Positions 17,325-26,559 of a stretch of DNA of 60,266 nt are shown piece after piece (within the stretch, counting starts at the first letter, position 1; each line of letters begins with the position of its first letter). Where the stretch lies: the NCBI RefSeq assembly GCF_001270265.1, contig NZ_LGAP01000035.1, positions 1 through 60,266 of the forward strand. The letters run 5' to 3'. The notes beneath the pieces were generated by a model. That model was given only the letters and a program-made list of their open reading frames with translations, searched no databases and had not been told where the DNA came from. The stretch comes from Ensifer adhaerens. Its GTDB lineage: Bacteria; Pseudomonadota; Alphaproteobacteria; Rhizobiales; Rhizobiaceae. A program made the translations under genes and the position numbers.

Positions 17325-17866
17325 TAGGGTACGGCTTGGAGCAGGCGCTCCAGGGACACCCACGCTATCCGCCTTTTGACGAGTTGGGCCGCCACAAGCT
17401 TGCTCGTTCGGTCAGTTGCCACCAAAAGGTTAAGCTTGCCCTCGGGCGCCTGCACTTCGGCGATAGCGATGTGAAGGAAGCCGATGGGATAGCGTTTGAA
17501 CCTTTGGCATTTCGGCTTGTCGCCATCCACCCCCGGCAAGCGGCAAATGCCGAGCCGCTGTAGACACCGACGCAGCGCCAACCGTCAGATGCAGGATCAT
17601 CGAATGCAGCGCAGAGAGGCAGTCATCCAGCAGCGAAGCGCATGCCGCCGCAATATGCAGCAACGACCGTCGCCTCCTCAGCCTCGCTCAGGACCGATGA
17701 CCTTGGCCCTTCAGCCCAGTCTTGAGATCATTAACCGAAGCCCGCTTGCGCCATTTGGCGCCTGTCTTGATGTTGATGCCATGCTGCCTGCTCTGCGCCA
17801 CGATCGTTGTATCGCAGCTCGGACCGCGTGGGTGGTCGTGGAGCAACCGTGACGAACCTGCCCCAT
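17315..17866 (-). pseudogene. Decayed IS481-family transposase
   Basis: In successive minus-strand frames the segment reads as the IS481 transposase: MGQVRHGCSTTTHAVRAAI at the N-terminus, then KWRKRASVNDLKTG, then RRCLQRLGICRLPGVDGDKP and RYPIGFLHIAIAEVQAPEG, LLVATDRTSKL, and AVPYQIHTIL. Frameshifts and in-frame stops interrupt it and the catalytic C-terminal third is missing. It is an old insertion between the 16483 gene and the fibre-assembly gene. Confidence 0.8.
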
Positions 17867-17916
17867 GGCGCTTCCCTCCATTCCGGCGAAAGGGTCGCAC
17901 CATCAAACCGCGTGAG

Positions 17917-18396
17917 CTACAGTTGCATTGCAGCACGCCACATGGCGTCAATCTGCATATCAGTCAAATTGAGCGCGGCGCCAACGGTCGCGATCAGCGG
18001 ATGCATGCGGCTGAAGGTGGTCGCATACTCCCACTCGATTTGTGCCTTCTCCTTTTCGGGGCCGGGAGGCATAGCCTCGATGGTCACTGTCACAGACGAA
18101 AGGGATATGCCGTGGCCGACGAGGCCAAGCCGAAGTTGGCGGGCCGTCAGGGGCGGCATTTGCGCCCGAAGCTCCTCTAAGGTCGGCGGCGGGGGCGGAG
18201 CGTATGCGCCAATCGGAAATTCCGGATGATCTTCGATCCAATCCTTCAATACGGGACTGAGACCGTGCGGGTCATCCGGAGAATATCCGTGTTCGACTGG
18301 GTATTCAACGCCACTGATTTTGATAATTCCTTTGACGTTGAACATCGTATTCGATGACGTTCGAGTGATGTTCTCAATTGATACAATTTCAATCAT
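17917..18396 (-). CDS. Tail fibre assembly-type protein
   Basis: A 159-residue protein directly after the fibre gene, the usual place for a fibre chaperone. The C-terminal part (NLTDMQIDAMWRAAMQL) has the short helical pattern seen at the end of many tail-assembly chaperones, and a proline stretch (APPPPPTLEELRAQ) separates it from a beta-rich N-terminal half. AAGGGA lies eight bases before the ATG at 18396. The family assignment is by context. Confidence 0.5.
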   Translation of the reverse strand: MIEIVSIENITRTSSNTMFNVKGIIKISGVEYPVEHGYSPDDPHGLSPVLKDWIEDHPEFPIGAYAPPPPPTLEELRAQMPPLTARQLRLGLVGHGISLSSVTVTIEAMPPGPEKEKAQIEWEYATTFSRMHPLIATVGAALNLTDMQIDAMWRAAMQL

Positions 18397-18406
18397 TTGT
18401 ATTCCC

Positions 18407-19948
18407 TTATGCAATGCGCTGCATCAACATTATGTTATTTCCGCTGCTGTATTGAAACGCACCACGTCCAACCCATGTACCTGCCAATTGCGCGCCAGCA
18501 GAAGTGTTGATAGTAAAACCACTGGTCGCGGAAGTCAGAATGTAAACAGCATTACCAGCATTGCGGTTTACTTGCGCTCCACCCCCATACGCTAGAATAA
18601 TTGTGCCGATTGGATAGTTGGTTAATAGGTGGTCGCCGCCTTTGTAGATTTGAGCCAAGTCAATGGCGTGATAGCCATCAACGGTATCGGCGTTGCCCGA
18701 GCTGCCCGCGTAACCGGCCGAATTGGCGTAGTTCACGCTGAAATTGGAAGGGCTGTAGACGTACATGTTGGCGCCATCGTTACCGCCCCAGAGCCACGAC
18801 GGCTGACCACCCTGACCACTCCAATTGAAGTTGAGATCGCCGCCGCCAACACGCCGAGGATAGGCGCGGCCATCGGTGGTGATCTTGGAATTGAGGACGG
18901 TAGAGAGATATGCCCCGGCCCACTGCATATAGATGTTGCCATCCGTCTGGAACCGGGATGCGCCGCCAAGAACGATGTCACCATTGTAGCCTAACTCGGC
19001 CGTGGCGCCGCCGATATAGAGGTCTCGACACCAAGCCCCAGAAGAATTAAACATGCTGATGATCATGGCGTCGGCCGCCTGATCGTGGCGAACGATGCCG
19101 CGCGGAACACCGGCAGCCGAGCGGAAATAGAGACGCCGGTCGCCGGCGCCGTCGATGAGCATGTCGCCAAGAGCCTGCACAAAGCTGGTGCTCTTCATCC
19201 CCTGAATAGTGGCGCTGCCGGTATAGGTAACCGTGGCGGCGGAAACCGTCAGCGTACCAAGTCCCACGCCAGCTGCGCCGCCGCTGGCAATGAGCCGCAC
19301 ATCATAATCGTTGACGTTGGCTGAGGAATGGAAGTCGAGGAACGGCGTGTTCGAGACGCCCTGCGGGCCGAGCTCAATCCCGTTGCTGGCCCCGGTGACG
19401 GATACAGTCGTCTGAAACGTGGTGGCGCCGGTGAACGTCTTTCCGCCCATCGTCGTCGGCAACCGCGCGTCACTGACGGTACCGGCCGTCAGGTTCGACG
19501 CATTGTTTGCTCCGAGCGTCGCGCGTGCCGTTACCGCGTCCCCATCGTCCAGCACGGTTTTCATGAAATCCGAAACGCCGAGGGTGGTCAGCGCAGTTGC
19601 CGCGTCCGCGTCATCAAGCAGCGTTCGAGCAAACGGCGTCAGCGCCGTCGTGGCATACGCGTCCAACGCGGTCGTGTAGATCATTTGATCAGCGACGGTC
19701 ACCAGACCGGCGATCGACTGCAAGCCTGCATCATACGCCTGCACGTTGGTTCCGATCTCGACGCCGAGCGCTGTTCGGGCGCCGCTCGCCGACGTCGCGC
19801 CGGTACCGCCGGCCGTGACCGGGCGTGCCGCATTGGCATCCGCCGCCAAGTCGTCGATCAGCGTGTTGTAAGGCACGCTCTGGATGGTCGTGTTCGGCAC
19901 GCCTTTGGTGCCGGCGGGGGGCGAGTAGACGCCGCCTGTTCTGGGCAT
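18407..19948 (-). CDS. Phage tail fibre protein
   Basis: A 513-residue fibre. The N-terminus (MPRTGGVYSPPAGTKG) is the virion-attachment peptide typical of podovirus and rhizobial prophage fibres; the middle has repeated short units (ALGVE, TALTTLGVS, ARATLGAN) as in fibre shafts; the C-terminal 200 residues are glycine-, tyrosine- and tryptophan-rich and should form the receptor-binding tip. It decides host range. The gene is AT-richer toward the 3-prime end, suggesting exchange of the tip. Confidence 0.75.
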   Translation of the reverse strand: MPRTGGVYSPPAGTKGVPNTTIQSVPYNTLIDDLAADANAARPVTAGGTGATSASGARTALGVEIGTNVQAYDAGLQSIAGLVTVADQMIYTTALDAYATTALTPFARTLLDDADAATALTTLGVSDFMKTVLDDGDAVTARATLGANNASNLTAGTVSDARLPTTMGGKTFTGATTFQTTVSVTGASNGIELGPQGVSNTPFLDFHSSANVNDYDVRLIASGGAAGVGLGTLTVSAATVTYTGSATIQGMKSTSFVQALGDMLIDGAGDRRLYFRSAAGVPRGIVRHDQAADAMIISMFNSSGAWCRDLYIGGATAELGYNGDIVLGGASRFQTDGNIYMQWAGAYLSTVLNSKITTDGRAYPRRVGGGDLNFNWSGQGGQPSWLWGGNDGANMYVYSPSNFSVNYANSAGYAGSSGNADTVDGYHAIDLAQIYKGGDHLLTNYPIGTIILAYGGGAQVNRNAGNAVYILTSATSGFTINTSAGAQLAGTWVGRGAFQYSSGNNIMLMQRIA

Positions 19949-20405
19949 GGGTTTTCTCCGTAGAAGCACCCCTTTCAGGGGCCTGCCAAGTCGTTTGATT
20001 GTTGGGTAGATGGGCCGCGGCGCTGCCCGGTAGTGCAGAGAGCACTGGAATCTCTGCTTGCTGCATCACATCCCCGTTGGCTGGAAATACCGGCGACCGG
20101 GTCGGAGATCGGATCGAAAGCCGGCTGTCGGCCCTGCCGGCATCTCGCGCTGCCTCGCATGTGGCCCGCAGACACGATGTCTGCGCGGACGGCCGGTCAC
20201 GTCAAATGCCTCCGCCGGCGACAGGATGCGATGGCAGGCCCACCTCATGCATGTCGCGCAAAAGTGTGCAGCGGTCTTGCGATAACGGCATGCGCAAGAA
20301 CAACAGCTTAAGGCGCAACAAGCGAATCCTAGAGATCGCGACGCGCTTTAGCCGTCGGTCGCTGCGGCGACAAGCTTTCGTGGCGTATCAAGCACCGCAA
20401 GCGGC
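19949..20405. other. Intergenic stretch before the fibre gene
   Basis: About 450 bases with no supported gene. It contains one family B dispersed repeat (20250-20351). The rest shows no recognisable signal beyond the presumed fibre leader. Confidence 0.5.
20250..20351. repeat. Dispersed palindromic repeat, family B copy 2
   Basis: Same 102-base pattern as at 11322: CATGTCGCGCAAAAGTGTGC to CGCGCTTTAG, with minor substitutions. It lies inside the prophage, between the Q/A/N-rich virion protein and the fibre gene. Confidence 0.75.
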
Positions 20406-22013
20406 CTACCGCTTCTTCCTCCCGGCGGAAAACAGCCGGCCGTAGTCGACGCGGCGCATGCCGTCCGGGTCGCGGCTGACGGCGTCGGGGCGGGTCTTCT
20501 CCACCTCCTGCGCCATCACGCCGATGTGCTTGGCGCCGCGCTGCGGCTCGCCCTTGTAGCGATATTCGTAGAGCGAATGCCCATCGAGCTTGCCGACTTT
20601 CTTGATGTCCTTCTTGAGACGGCGGTCTGAAGGCTTCGGCAAGGCCCCGAGGATGCTTCCAAGTACACTGCTGATGCCTTCGCGCTTCTGGTTGTAGGCG
20701 GCCACTCGGTTCTGATAGTCCTGCTGCACCAGCCCGGTATAATCCACCGGCTCGATCCGCTGCCCCTGCGTCGGCACGAAGTTGGGGTTGCTCACCTGGG
20801 CGCCGGAAAGCAGGCTGGAGATCTCGTTGATCGGCTGGTTGCGCTGGGCATACATCTCGTTGAGATATTGCGCCCTTGCCGCGTTCTGCGCGGCCAGTTG
20901 CGCCTGCTGGGCATTGTAGGTCTGGTCCTTCAGCGCATTGTTGGCAGCTGTCGCCGACTGGCCGTTCTGGTGCATCTGCTGCTGTGCATCGTTGCTGAAG
21001 CCGGCGGCCGCCAGCGCCTGGTTGAAGTTCTGCTGCTGGGCGGCGTTCATCGCCTGCTGCTGCGCCTGGTTCTGGGCAAAGAGCTGCTGCTGCGCAGCAT
21101 TCGCCTGCTGCATGGTGTTGGCGTTCTGGGTGTATTGCTGGTTCTGTGCCTGGTTGGCGAATTGGCCGCTCGTCAGTGCCTGGTTATAGGCCTGCTGCTG
21201 GGCGTTGTTCTGGAAGCCGGCCGCATCCCGCGCCAGCCCAACGAGCCGCGATTGTTCCTGCCCGGCATTGAGAATGGCGCCGAAGCGCGCATCGTTCGCC
21301 TGCCGGCTCGCCTGGTCGATGGCCCGGTTATAGGCTTCCGACCCCGGCTGCAGGCCCTGGTTGGCCAGCTGCGTTTCCAGTGCCGCACGGTCCCGCTCGA
21401 GCTGCGGGTTCATCCGCGACATCAGCGCATCCTCGTAGCGCTTGGTGTCGAAGTTCGTTTCGTAGGAGCGGCTGATGTCACCGGCATTGCCGAGAGACGC
21501 CTGAATGGTACCGGCATTGCCGACACCCTTCTGGATGTCGCCGGCCCCGGCGATAGTGTTCTGGATCGTGCCGGTGTTGCCGAGGTTCGTCTGCAGGCTC
21601 GGACCGCCGCCGTATTGCGCATAGTTCGGCAGGCTGATCGAGGCCGGATTACCGGCGGCCGGCGCGCCGGAAAGGTCGATCGGTTTGCCGAGCAGGTCGT
21701 TCAGCCTTCCCGACTGGTTGTTGGCAAGCGTCGCCAGGTTCTTTTCCGCGGCGTCCGTCTGGTCCTTGATCGCCTGTTGTGCCGGCGAGAGCGTCTGCGT
21801 CGCCGTCACGGTCGGCAGATCGTAGATAGCGCCGCTCATCGGGTCACGCCACTTGTTCGTGCCGGTCTGCGTATAGGTCAGGCTGCCATCGGGCGTGACC
21901 TGGTTGACGTTGCCGATATAGCCGTTCGCCACTGCGGTGGCGATATTCGTCGAGGTTTGCGCCGCCGCGGTTTCGCGCGGATCCGGCGGCTTCGGTGCTT
22001 TGGACTTGCCCAT
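20406..22013 (-). CDS. Q/A/N-rich virion protein with S74-like C-terminus
   Basis: A 535-residue protein beginning MGKSKAPKPPDPRETAAAQT, a start shared by proteins of many alphaproteobacterial podoviruses. Residues 150-400 are dominated by Q, A and N with coiled-coil repeats (AAQQQNFNQALAAAGFSNDA). The C-terminus carries SDRRLKKDIKKVGKL and GVMAQEVEKTRPDAV, the core of the peptidase S74 fibre chaperone domain. It is probably an ejection or tail-associated protein that folds or autoprocesses through that domain. Confidence 0.7.
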   Translation of the reverse strand: MGKSKAPKPPDPRETAAAQTSTNIATAVANGYIGNVNQVTPDGSLTYTQTGTNKWRDPMSGAIYDLPTVTATQTLSPAQQAIKDQTDAAEKNLATLANNQSGRLNDLLGKPIDLSGAPAAGNPASISLPNYAQYGGGPSLQTNLGNTGTIQNTIAGAGDIQKGVGNAGTIQASLGNAGDISRSYETNFDTKRYEDALMSRMNPQLERDRAALETQLANQGLQPGSEAYNRAIDQASRQANDARFGAILNAGQEQSRLVGLARDAAGFQNNAQQQAYNQALTSGQFANQAQNQQYTQNANTMQQANAAQQQLFAQNQAQQQAMNAAQQQNFNQALAAAGFSNDAQQQMHQNGQSATAANNALKDQTYNAQQAQLAAQNAARAQYLNEMYAQRNQPINEISSLLSGAQVSNPNFVPTQGQRIEPVDYTGLVQQDYQNRVAAYNQKREGISSVLGSILGALPKPSDRRLKKDIKKVGKLDGHSLYEYRYKGEPQRGAKHIGVMAQEVEKTRPDAVSRDPDGMRRVDYGRLFSAGRKKR

Positions 22014-22037
22014 GTTACCTACCTTTGCCCATGTTGA

Positions 22038-22484
22038 TTATCTTTGATTGACCGGATGTGCCCGCCAGTCGTTGTCAGTGAGTGTGAAGATGATTTCCGC
22101 CTCATCCCGCCCGCGCAGGCGCGGGATGCGGTAGCTGTCAAAGCCGAAGCGCCTGGCGATGGCGATCATGCCCGTGTTGCGCTCGGAAACGCGCAGCACC
22201 ACCATCTGGCAGCCGACCTCGTCCAGCGGATAGCCGAACATCGCATTCAGCACCGGCCGCGTCAGCCAGCGCCTGCTGGTCGAGGCGGAGGAAAGCTCGA
22301 TGACGCCGGCCTCCGGCGCATAATTGTGAAAGACCACACCGGCGATCAGCGTGTCACTTTCGGTCACGCCCATGGTCGTGAAGTCGGCAAAGCCGCGTTC
22401 GCAGCCGTCGATACGGCCGGCAACGAAATCGGCGATCGCCTGGTTTGTCGCCGGGTTGCCGGCGCCGCCCCAGATGATATTCAT
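22038..22484 (-). CDS. GNAT-like phage protein
   Basis: A 148-residue protein resembling the GNAT-fold proteins encoded among tail genes of rhizobial prophages; the segment VVLRVSERNTGMIAIARRFGFDSYRIPRLRGRD (quoted in part: RNTGMIAIARRFGF) is the acetyl-CoA-binding helix region. Its ATG overlaps the stop of the previous gene (ATGA). A virion or host-modifying role is unknown. Confidence 0.6.
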   Translation of the reverse strand: MNIIWGGAGNPATNQAIADFVAGRIDGCERGFADFTTMGVTESDTLIAGVVFHNYAPEAGVIELSSASTSRRWLTRPVLNAMFGYPLDEVGCQMVVLRVSERNTGMIAIARRFGFDSYRIPRLRGRDEAEIIFTLTDNDWRAHPVNQR

Positions 22485-24097
22485 GTGCTCGCCTCGCCGG
22501 CTGCCACCTGCAACGTCGCAAGATCCACCTCGAGATCGAGCTTTGCCGGACCGCCCGAGGTGATGACGCAACCAACGGCCAGCATGTCGCCGGCCGCGCG
22601 CACGTTCTGGCGAAAGCTGTAGCGCTGCTGCTGCGACAGACCGTCCCAGACGCCGACATCCCAGAGCCCCACGTCCCACTCCGATGACGCGGCATCGCCT
22701 GCGGTCACAGTGGTGAAAGTCGGTATCGCCTTGTCGTAGTCCGCGCGGGCAAAGAGACGGACCTTCGGCTCGGATTTCGCCCGGAAATACATGTGTGCCA
22801 TCGTCGCCGCCGTGCGCTGGCCGAACTGTCCGGCGGGCGCAAACTGCGAGAGATAGGCGGCGGTAAAGGTCAGCCCGTCATCCGTGCCCGTCGTGTCTCC
22901 CTGCCAGCACAGACCGTTGAGCGAACCGAAAAACAGGCCGCCCTGCAGGGTCTCGTAACAGGTCGCCTTCCAGTTGCTGATGGTCGACCAGCGGCCGTTC
23001 AGCACGTTGAGCACGAAAGTCGTGTCGCTGACCACGGCATTGGCCGGAAAGGCGATGAACACCAGGTTCTGCTCGGGCCATTGCTTCACCACCCAGCCGG
23101 CGCCGGTGGCGTTTGCCGCCCGCCGCCAGTCGTCCTCGATCGGCCGCGAAACCGATACCTGGCTCAGTGCCTGCCGGTCGCGCTGAAACACCTGCGAGAT
23201 CGGCGTCAACCCGTCGCTGGTGGCGATCAGGATGTCACCGCCGGCACGGATCCAGGCATTTTTGCCGAGTGGCCGGCCGATCTGGTAGACGCCCTTCAAT
23301 GCGAAACTATTGGCATCACTCGGGTCGGAGCCAGCATAAACGGCCACCTCTCCTTCGGTCGAGACGAATACGCAGAGATCGGAAAGACCGTCGCCGCTTT
23401 CCAATGACCAGGAAAAGCCGGTCAGGAGTGAGCCCCCCTTCTCCACCCCCCCGCCAAGCGAAAAAACCGCCGCCCCCCCGCCGATGGCGTTGACGGGCAG
23501 GTAATAGGCGTCGAGCGTCGCATTCTTCAGAAAGAACTGACGGTTCTTGAAGAGCCAGCCGTAGTTCAACTGCGCCGCAGTTGTCGCATCGGTAAAGGTA
23601 ATCGCCGGCGTCGTCGCCCATGTGCTGCCATTGTAGACGCGGCGCTGGTCGGCGCCGTTGAGGCAGATGAGGAAGGAGTTGCCGGCGTTGGTGTGCTGGA
23701 ACGTGCACCAGTCGCCGCTGGTCAGTCCGCCCGTCGCCGCCGACATCGTCGCCGGCGGCGCTGCCAGCGATGTCATGTCGTAGATCGCCGTATCGGTTGC
23801 CATGAACAGCTTTTCGATCGCGCCATATTTGTATTTGAACGCGCTGCGGATCGTCCCGCCGTCGAGAGCCTTTCCACGCTTCTGCGATCCGCCGCGAATG
23901 CGGCAGCCCACCAGCGTCGGCAGGAAGTTGCGCAGCACAGTGGCCGAGCCCGGCTGTTGCGAGGCCATGTCCGCCGTCGTCACCAGACCGTTCTTCGGCG
24001 CCGGAAAGGTAATCGGCTGCGATGTCTGCTGCCGCCCGATGGCGACCGCACCGCGGTTGCTCTTCCCGATCCGGCCGGGCCTCACATCCATTCTCAT
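22481..24097 (-). CDS. Phage tail/DNA-stabilisation-type structural protein
   Basis: A 538-residue beta-rich protein of the type found after the head-tail adaptors in P22- and SU10-like podoviruses, probably the tail hub or packaged-DNA stabilisation component. Recognisable are an N-terminal arm (FPAPKNGLVTTADMASQQPG), repeated WDVGLWDVGVWDG near the C-terminus and beta-propeller-like strands (FKYKYGAIEKLFMATDTAIYDM, quoted in part). It overlaps both neighbours by ATGA or ATG contacts, so it is translationally coupled. Confidence 0.65.
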   Translation of the reverse strand: MRMDVRPGRIGKSNRGAVAIGRQQTSQPITFPAPKNGLVTTADMASQQPGSATVLRNFLPTLVGCRIRGGSQKRGKALDGGTIRSAFKYKYGAIEKLFMATDTAIYDMTSLAAPPATMSAATGGLTSGDWCTFQHTNAGNSFLICLNGADQRRVYNGSTWATTPAITFTDATTAAQLNYGWLFKNRQFFLKNATLDAYYLPVNAIGGGAAVFSLGGGVEKGGSLLTGFSWSLESGDGLSDLCVFVSTEGEVAVYAGSDPSDANSFALKGVYQIGRPLGKNAWIRAGGDILIATSDGLTPISQVFQRDRQALSQVSVSRPIEDDWRRAANATGAGWVVKQWPEQNLVFIAFPANAVVSDTTFVLNVLNGRWSTISNWKATCYETLQGGLFFGSLNGLCWQGDTTGTDDGLTFTAAYLSQFAPAGQFGQRTAATMAHMYFRAKSEPKVRLFARADYDKAIPTFTTVTAGDAASSEWDVGLWDVGVWDGLSQQQRYSFRQNVRAAGDMLAVGCVITSGGPAKLDLEVDLATLQVAAGEAST

Positions 24098-24696
24098 GAT
24101 GCCCCCCGGTCGGCGTTGATCTCCTGGATCAGATCGGCCTCGAATTCCGCCAGGCTGTCGTCATAGGGCAGCCCCTTCTGGCGCTTCCATCGCCACAGGA
24201 TGCCCTTGGTCAGCAGCCGCTCGGCAAACAGCGGCCGGTCGTCATCGGCCTTCAGCGTGTCGCGCTCCTCGAAGGGATCGCCAAGCACCCAGTTCCTGGA
24301 GACGTAGTCGATGACGGCAGCCGCGCCGGCAGAAGCTGGAGACAGATGGATCTGGTTGTCCCTGATGAAGAAATAGGGTTGCGCTGGAGCAGCGGCGGCA
24401 ATCACCGCCCACTGCGAACTGTTGGTGATCGGCCGGAAAAAGCTGCCCGTGGCGGTGCGGATAGCGCCGCCCGGCGTCAGGCGCTGGTAGTCTGCCGGCA
24501 AGTTCTGCGGCAAGGCAATCACCACATGCTGTTTCAACATGCGTTGCCAGTCACCGCGGCGCGAGATCTCGTCTCCGGCCTCCTGCGCCAGCGCCACCAT
24601 CGTCTGCGCATTCGGGTCGTTCGATCCGTAGACGCTGTCGAAACGGTCGAGCGAAACGATGTCGCAGACCTCGTTGATCGCGGAAATCAGGGTCAT
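24094..24696 (-). CDS. Head-tail connector/adaptor protein
   Basis: A 200-residue phage protein overlapping the upstream adaptor by four bases (ATGA). The N-terminus (MTLISAINEVCDIVSLDRFD) and the central LPQNLPADYQRLTPGGAIRT resemble adaptors stacked below the portal in podoviruses. The order adaptor, adaptor, tail protein agrees with a neck module. Confidence 0.65.
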   Translation of the reverse strand: MTLISAINEVCDIVSLDRFDSVYGSNDPNAQTMVALAQEAGDEISRRGDWQRMLKQHVVIALPQNLPADYQRLTPGGAIRTATGSFFRPITNSSQWAVIAAAAPAQPYFFIRDNQIHLSPASAGAAAVIDYVSRNWVLGDPFEERDTLKADDDRPLFAERLLTKGILWRWKRQKGLPYDDSLAEFEADLIQEINADRGAS

Positions 24697-25292
24697 GGTG
24701 TCGCTCCTCCCACCGTCATCTGCGCGTCGCCCCAGCGGGCCCGCTCGTCGCCGATCTTCAGGCCCGAAAGCGCCATCAGCTTCAGCTCCTGCGCCGCCCC
24801 CGCCTTGCCGGCGTCGCGTTCCCACACGGCAATTTCTTCTACCAGTGCGTAGAGGTAGACATCGGCCGCCTTCTCAAGCAGCCAGTTCGTCGGGTTGACA
24901 GGCGAAAGTGGCGGGATCTTGCGATAGTAAGTCATGGTCAGCCCGTGGTCGCCGCCGGGCAAAACCTTGATCCGGTTGCCGACGATGACATAGCCGAGCG
25001 GCGGCCCCGCCCCGGCTTGAGCGTTGATGGCTAGCTGCTGCAGCGCCACGGCCCGGATCGGCAGACCGCTCGCGGAAAGTACCTGCCGTGCCTCGAGGAA
25101 GTCCATCGGCAACGGCGCCTCACCATCGACGACCGCAATCGGCGCCTTGTGTTCCATCTCGCTCACACGCAGCGCGCGGTTGAGCTTCAGCTCGGCAAGG
25201 CCGAGGAAGCGGGGAAAGAGATGGGCGATGTCGTTGCGCCCGCTGTATTCGCCGGCATCGACGATTAGCGAGGCGTAGTCGGAAATGGTCAT
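24693..25292 (-). CDS. Phage adaptor protein (SU10-type)
   Basis: A 199-residue protein. Its pattern (N-terminal helices IAHLFPRFLGLAELKLNRAL, then a beta part around PLPMDFLEARQVLS, then C-terminal helices with LLEKAADVYLYALVEE) is that of the phage adaptor family that binds below the portal. Together with the capsid type it points to an SU10/P22-like short-tailed phage. Confidence 0.7.
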   Translation of the reverse strand: MTISDYASLIVDAGEYSGRNDIAHLFPRFLGLAELKLNRALRVSEMEHKAPIAVVDGEAPLPMDFLEARQVLSASGLPIRAVALQQLAINAQAGAGPPLGYVIVGNRIKVLPGGDHGLTMTYYRKIPPLSPVNPTNWLLEKAADVYLYALVEEIAVWERDAGKAGAAQELKLMALSGLKIGDERARWGDAQMTVGGATP

Positions 25293-25612
25293 AGCTGCCC
25301 GTCCTTCGTGCGCCAGGCACGGTTGTCGCCGTCGTTGAGAAAGCGTTTGACGAACCGGTCGTCACCCTGCGAATGCGCCTCGACGAGGCCCGAGGAATGC
25401 GCGACGTTGAGAGGAATGGAGGCAACGCGATGCCAGTCGCCGCGCCAGGCCTTTTCGGCGCTGTTGCGCACATCCAGGTTTTCGCTGATCAGGTTGTCGA
25501 CGGGATAATCGACGCGATAGACGTCCTTCTCCCCGTCGAAGTGGTGCCAGACGCACCGGCCGCTCGCCATGTCGTGGTCGTAGAGCGTCCACGCCCCGTC
25601 ACGGATCAGCAT
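25289..25612 (-). CDS. Small head or neck protein
   Basis: A 107-residue protein between the 55-residue gene and the adaptor, with short overlaps on both sides. GGGGAG lies six bases before the ATG at 25612; a GTG at 25618 overlapping the preceding stop is an alternative. The sequence is rich in aromatic residues and has no family I can name; context implies a head-completion role. Confidence 0.6.
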   Translation of the reverse strand: MLIRDGAWTLYDHDMASGRCVWHHFDGEKDVYRVDYPVDNLISENLDVRNSAEKAWRGDWHRVASIPLNVAHSSGLVEAHSQGDDRFVKRFLNDGDNRAWRTKDGQL

Positions 25613-25614
25613 GG

Positions 25615-25782
25615 TCACTCCCCCGGCAGCGGATCGGCACGCTCGGCCTTGCCGGCCGCAATCAGCGCCTTGGCCTCGTCGAGACCGACGGATACGACCG
25701 CGCCCGCAGCCGTGCGCTCGCCCTCTTGGAACCAGACGTCATAGACGAGACGAACTGGCACCGATTTCTTTGTTTCGGACAT
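25615..25782 (-). CDS. 55-residue head-associated protein
   Basis: A small protein starting MSETKKSVPVRLVYDVWF with a helix ending in AKALIAAGKAERADPLPGE. The pattern VRLVYDVWFQEGER...V.AGEAK..I..GKAER resembles short phage head-tail proteins placed after capsid genes. It starts right after an intrinsic terminator and overlaps the next gene. Confidence 0.6.
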   Translation of the reverse strand: MSETKKSVPVRLVYDVWFQEGERTAAGAVVSVGLDEAKALIAAGKAERADPLPGE

Positions 25783-25794
25783 CAAAATTCTCCA

Positions 25795-25824
25795 TGAAAA
25801 AAGGCGGCTCCGAAGAACCGCCTT
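25795..25824 (-). terminator. Intrinsic terminator between capsid array and neck genes
   Basis: On the minus strand a 7-bp GC stem (AAGGCGG/CCGCCTT extended by one mismatch) with a short loop is followed by six U residues. It stands after the last immunity gene and before the 55-residue gene, so it would attenuate late transcription after the capsid and cargo genes. Confidence 0.75.
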
Positions 25825-25871
25825 GCCAAGATTTGTTCGTTTGAAGGTGTGAAGCGCCCCACCCGCACATC

Positions 25872-26465
25872 TCAATCCAACCATTCATCGATCCACGCCC
25901 GCCAGCGGTTCCTCCAGGTATCGAAAAAGAGATCGGCAACATCGGGCAGAGACCTGATGTCACCAACCATTCGGGAACTGCACTCCAGATTGGCGCCGGT
26001 TTCCCCCCGCAGTCTCGTCTCCGTGATCATGAAGGACTTGATTCGGGTATCAGTCTCCGCCGGCACCAGCCTGGAAGACGTTCCCCTGAAAGGCTGTTCG
26101 CCAGGAAAATGCTCCCGAAGCGCAAGCGCCACGGTCATCGGCACCTCGGCCGACTGAAATCCCCAGGTAACGACAACCGGCTCGCCACCATAGTTCATAG
26201 ACGTCTCCTGTCTGTAACTTGTCAAGCGAAGGCCAAGCGCCTGCACGGGCGGGTCAAACTCGATGATGTCTATACGCTGATCCTCGTAAGAGACTGTCAT
26301 GACTTCCGATACGCGGAACGCCGTGCGTTCACTTCTCAGGACTTCGAAAAAGTCGGTGTTGCAGGCGAACAGCGCCTTGACTGCTCGATCCGCCCCGGCC
26401 TCGGCCGGCGAGGCAAAACCGATAAATGACAAGGCGGCAACTGCCGATACAATCGCTCTGAACAA
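25872..26465 (-). CDS. Exported immunity candidate (one domain unit), partner of Tlde1-like toxin
   Basis: A 197-residue protein with a signal peptide (about residues 1-23, ending SPAEA). It starts at TTG, with GGAGGGG just upstream and no better ATG. The mature part is one copy of a domain also found twice at 31390 and three times at 27934: a start around LFACNTDFFEVLRSERTAF, a middle VQALGLRLTSYRQ and a tryptophan WGFQ motif. Following a peptidoglycan-targeting toxin, an exported protein is a logical immunity factor. A perfect LexA box lies about 95 bases upstream of the start. Confidence 0.7.
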   Translation of the reverse strand: MFRAIVSAVAALSFIGFASPAEAGADRAVKALFACNTDFFEVLRSERTAFRVSEVMTVSYEDQRIDIIEFDPPVQALGLRLTSYRQETSMNYGGEPVVVTWGFQSAEVPMTVALALREHFPGEQPFRGTSSRLVPAETDTRIKSFMITETRLRGETGANLECSSRMVGDIRSLPDVADLFFDTWRNRWRAWIDEWLD

Positions 26466-26559
26466 GACCCCTCCTCGGCCTGCGCCGGACGTTTATGAAC
26501 TTATGTGCGGCGTGTCCTCAGCGCGTTGCGCAAGCAATGGACCACCCGGAAAAAGTGTA

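Noticed and set aside
20868-22037. 389-codon plus-strand open frame opposite the Q/A/N-rich protein
   Set aside because: Leucine/arginine-rich shadow of repetitive sense codons; no RBS or domain.
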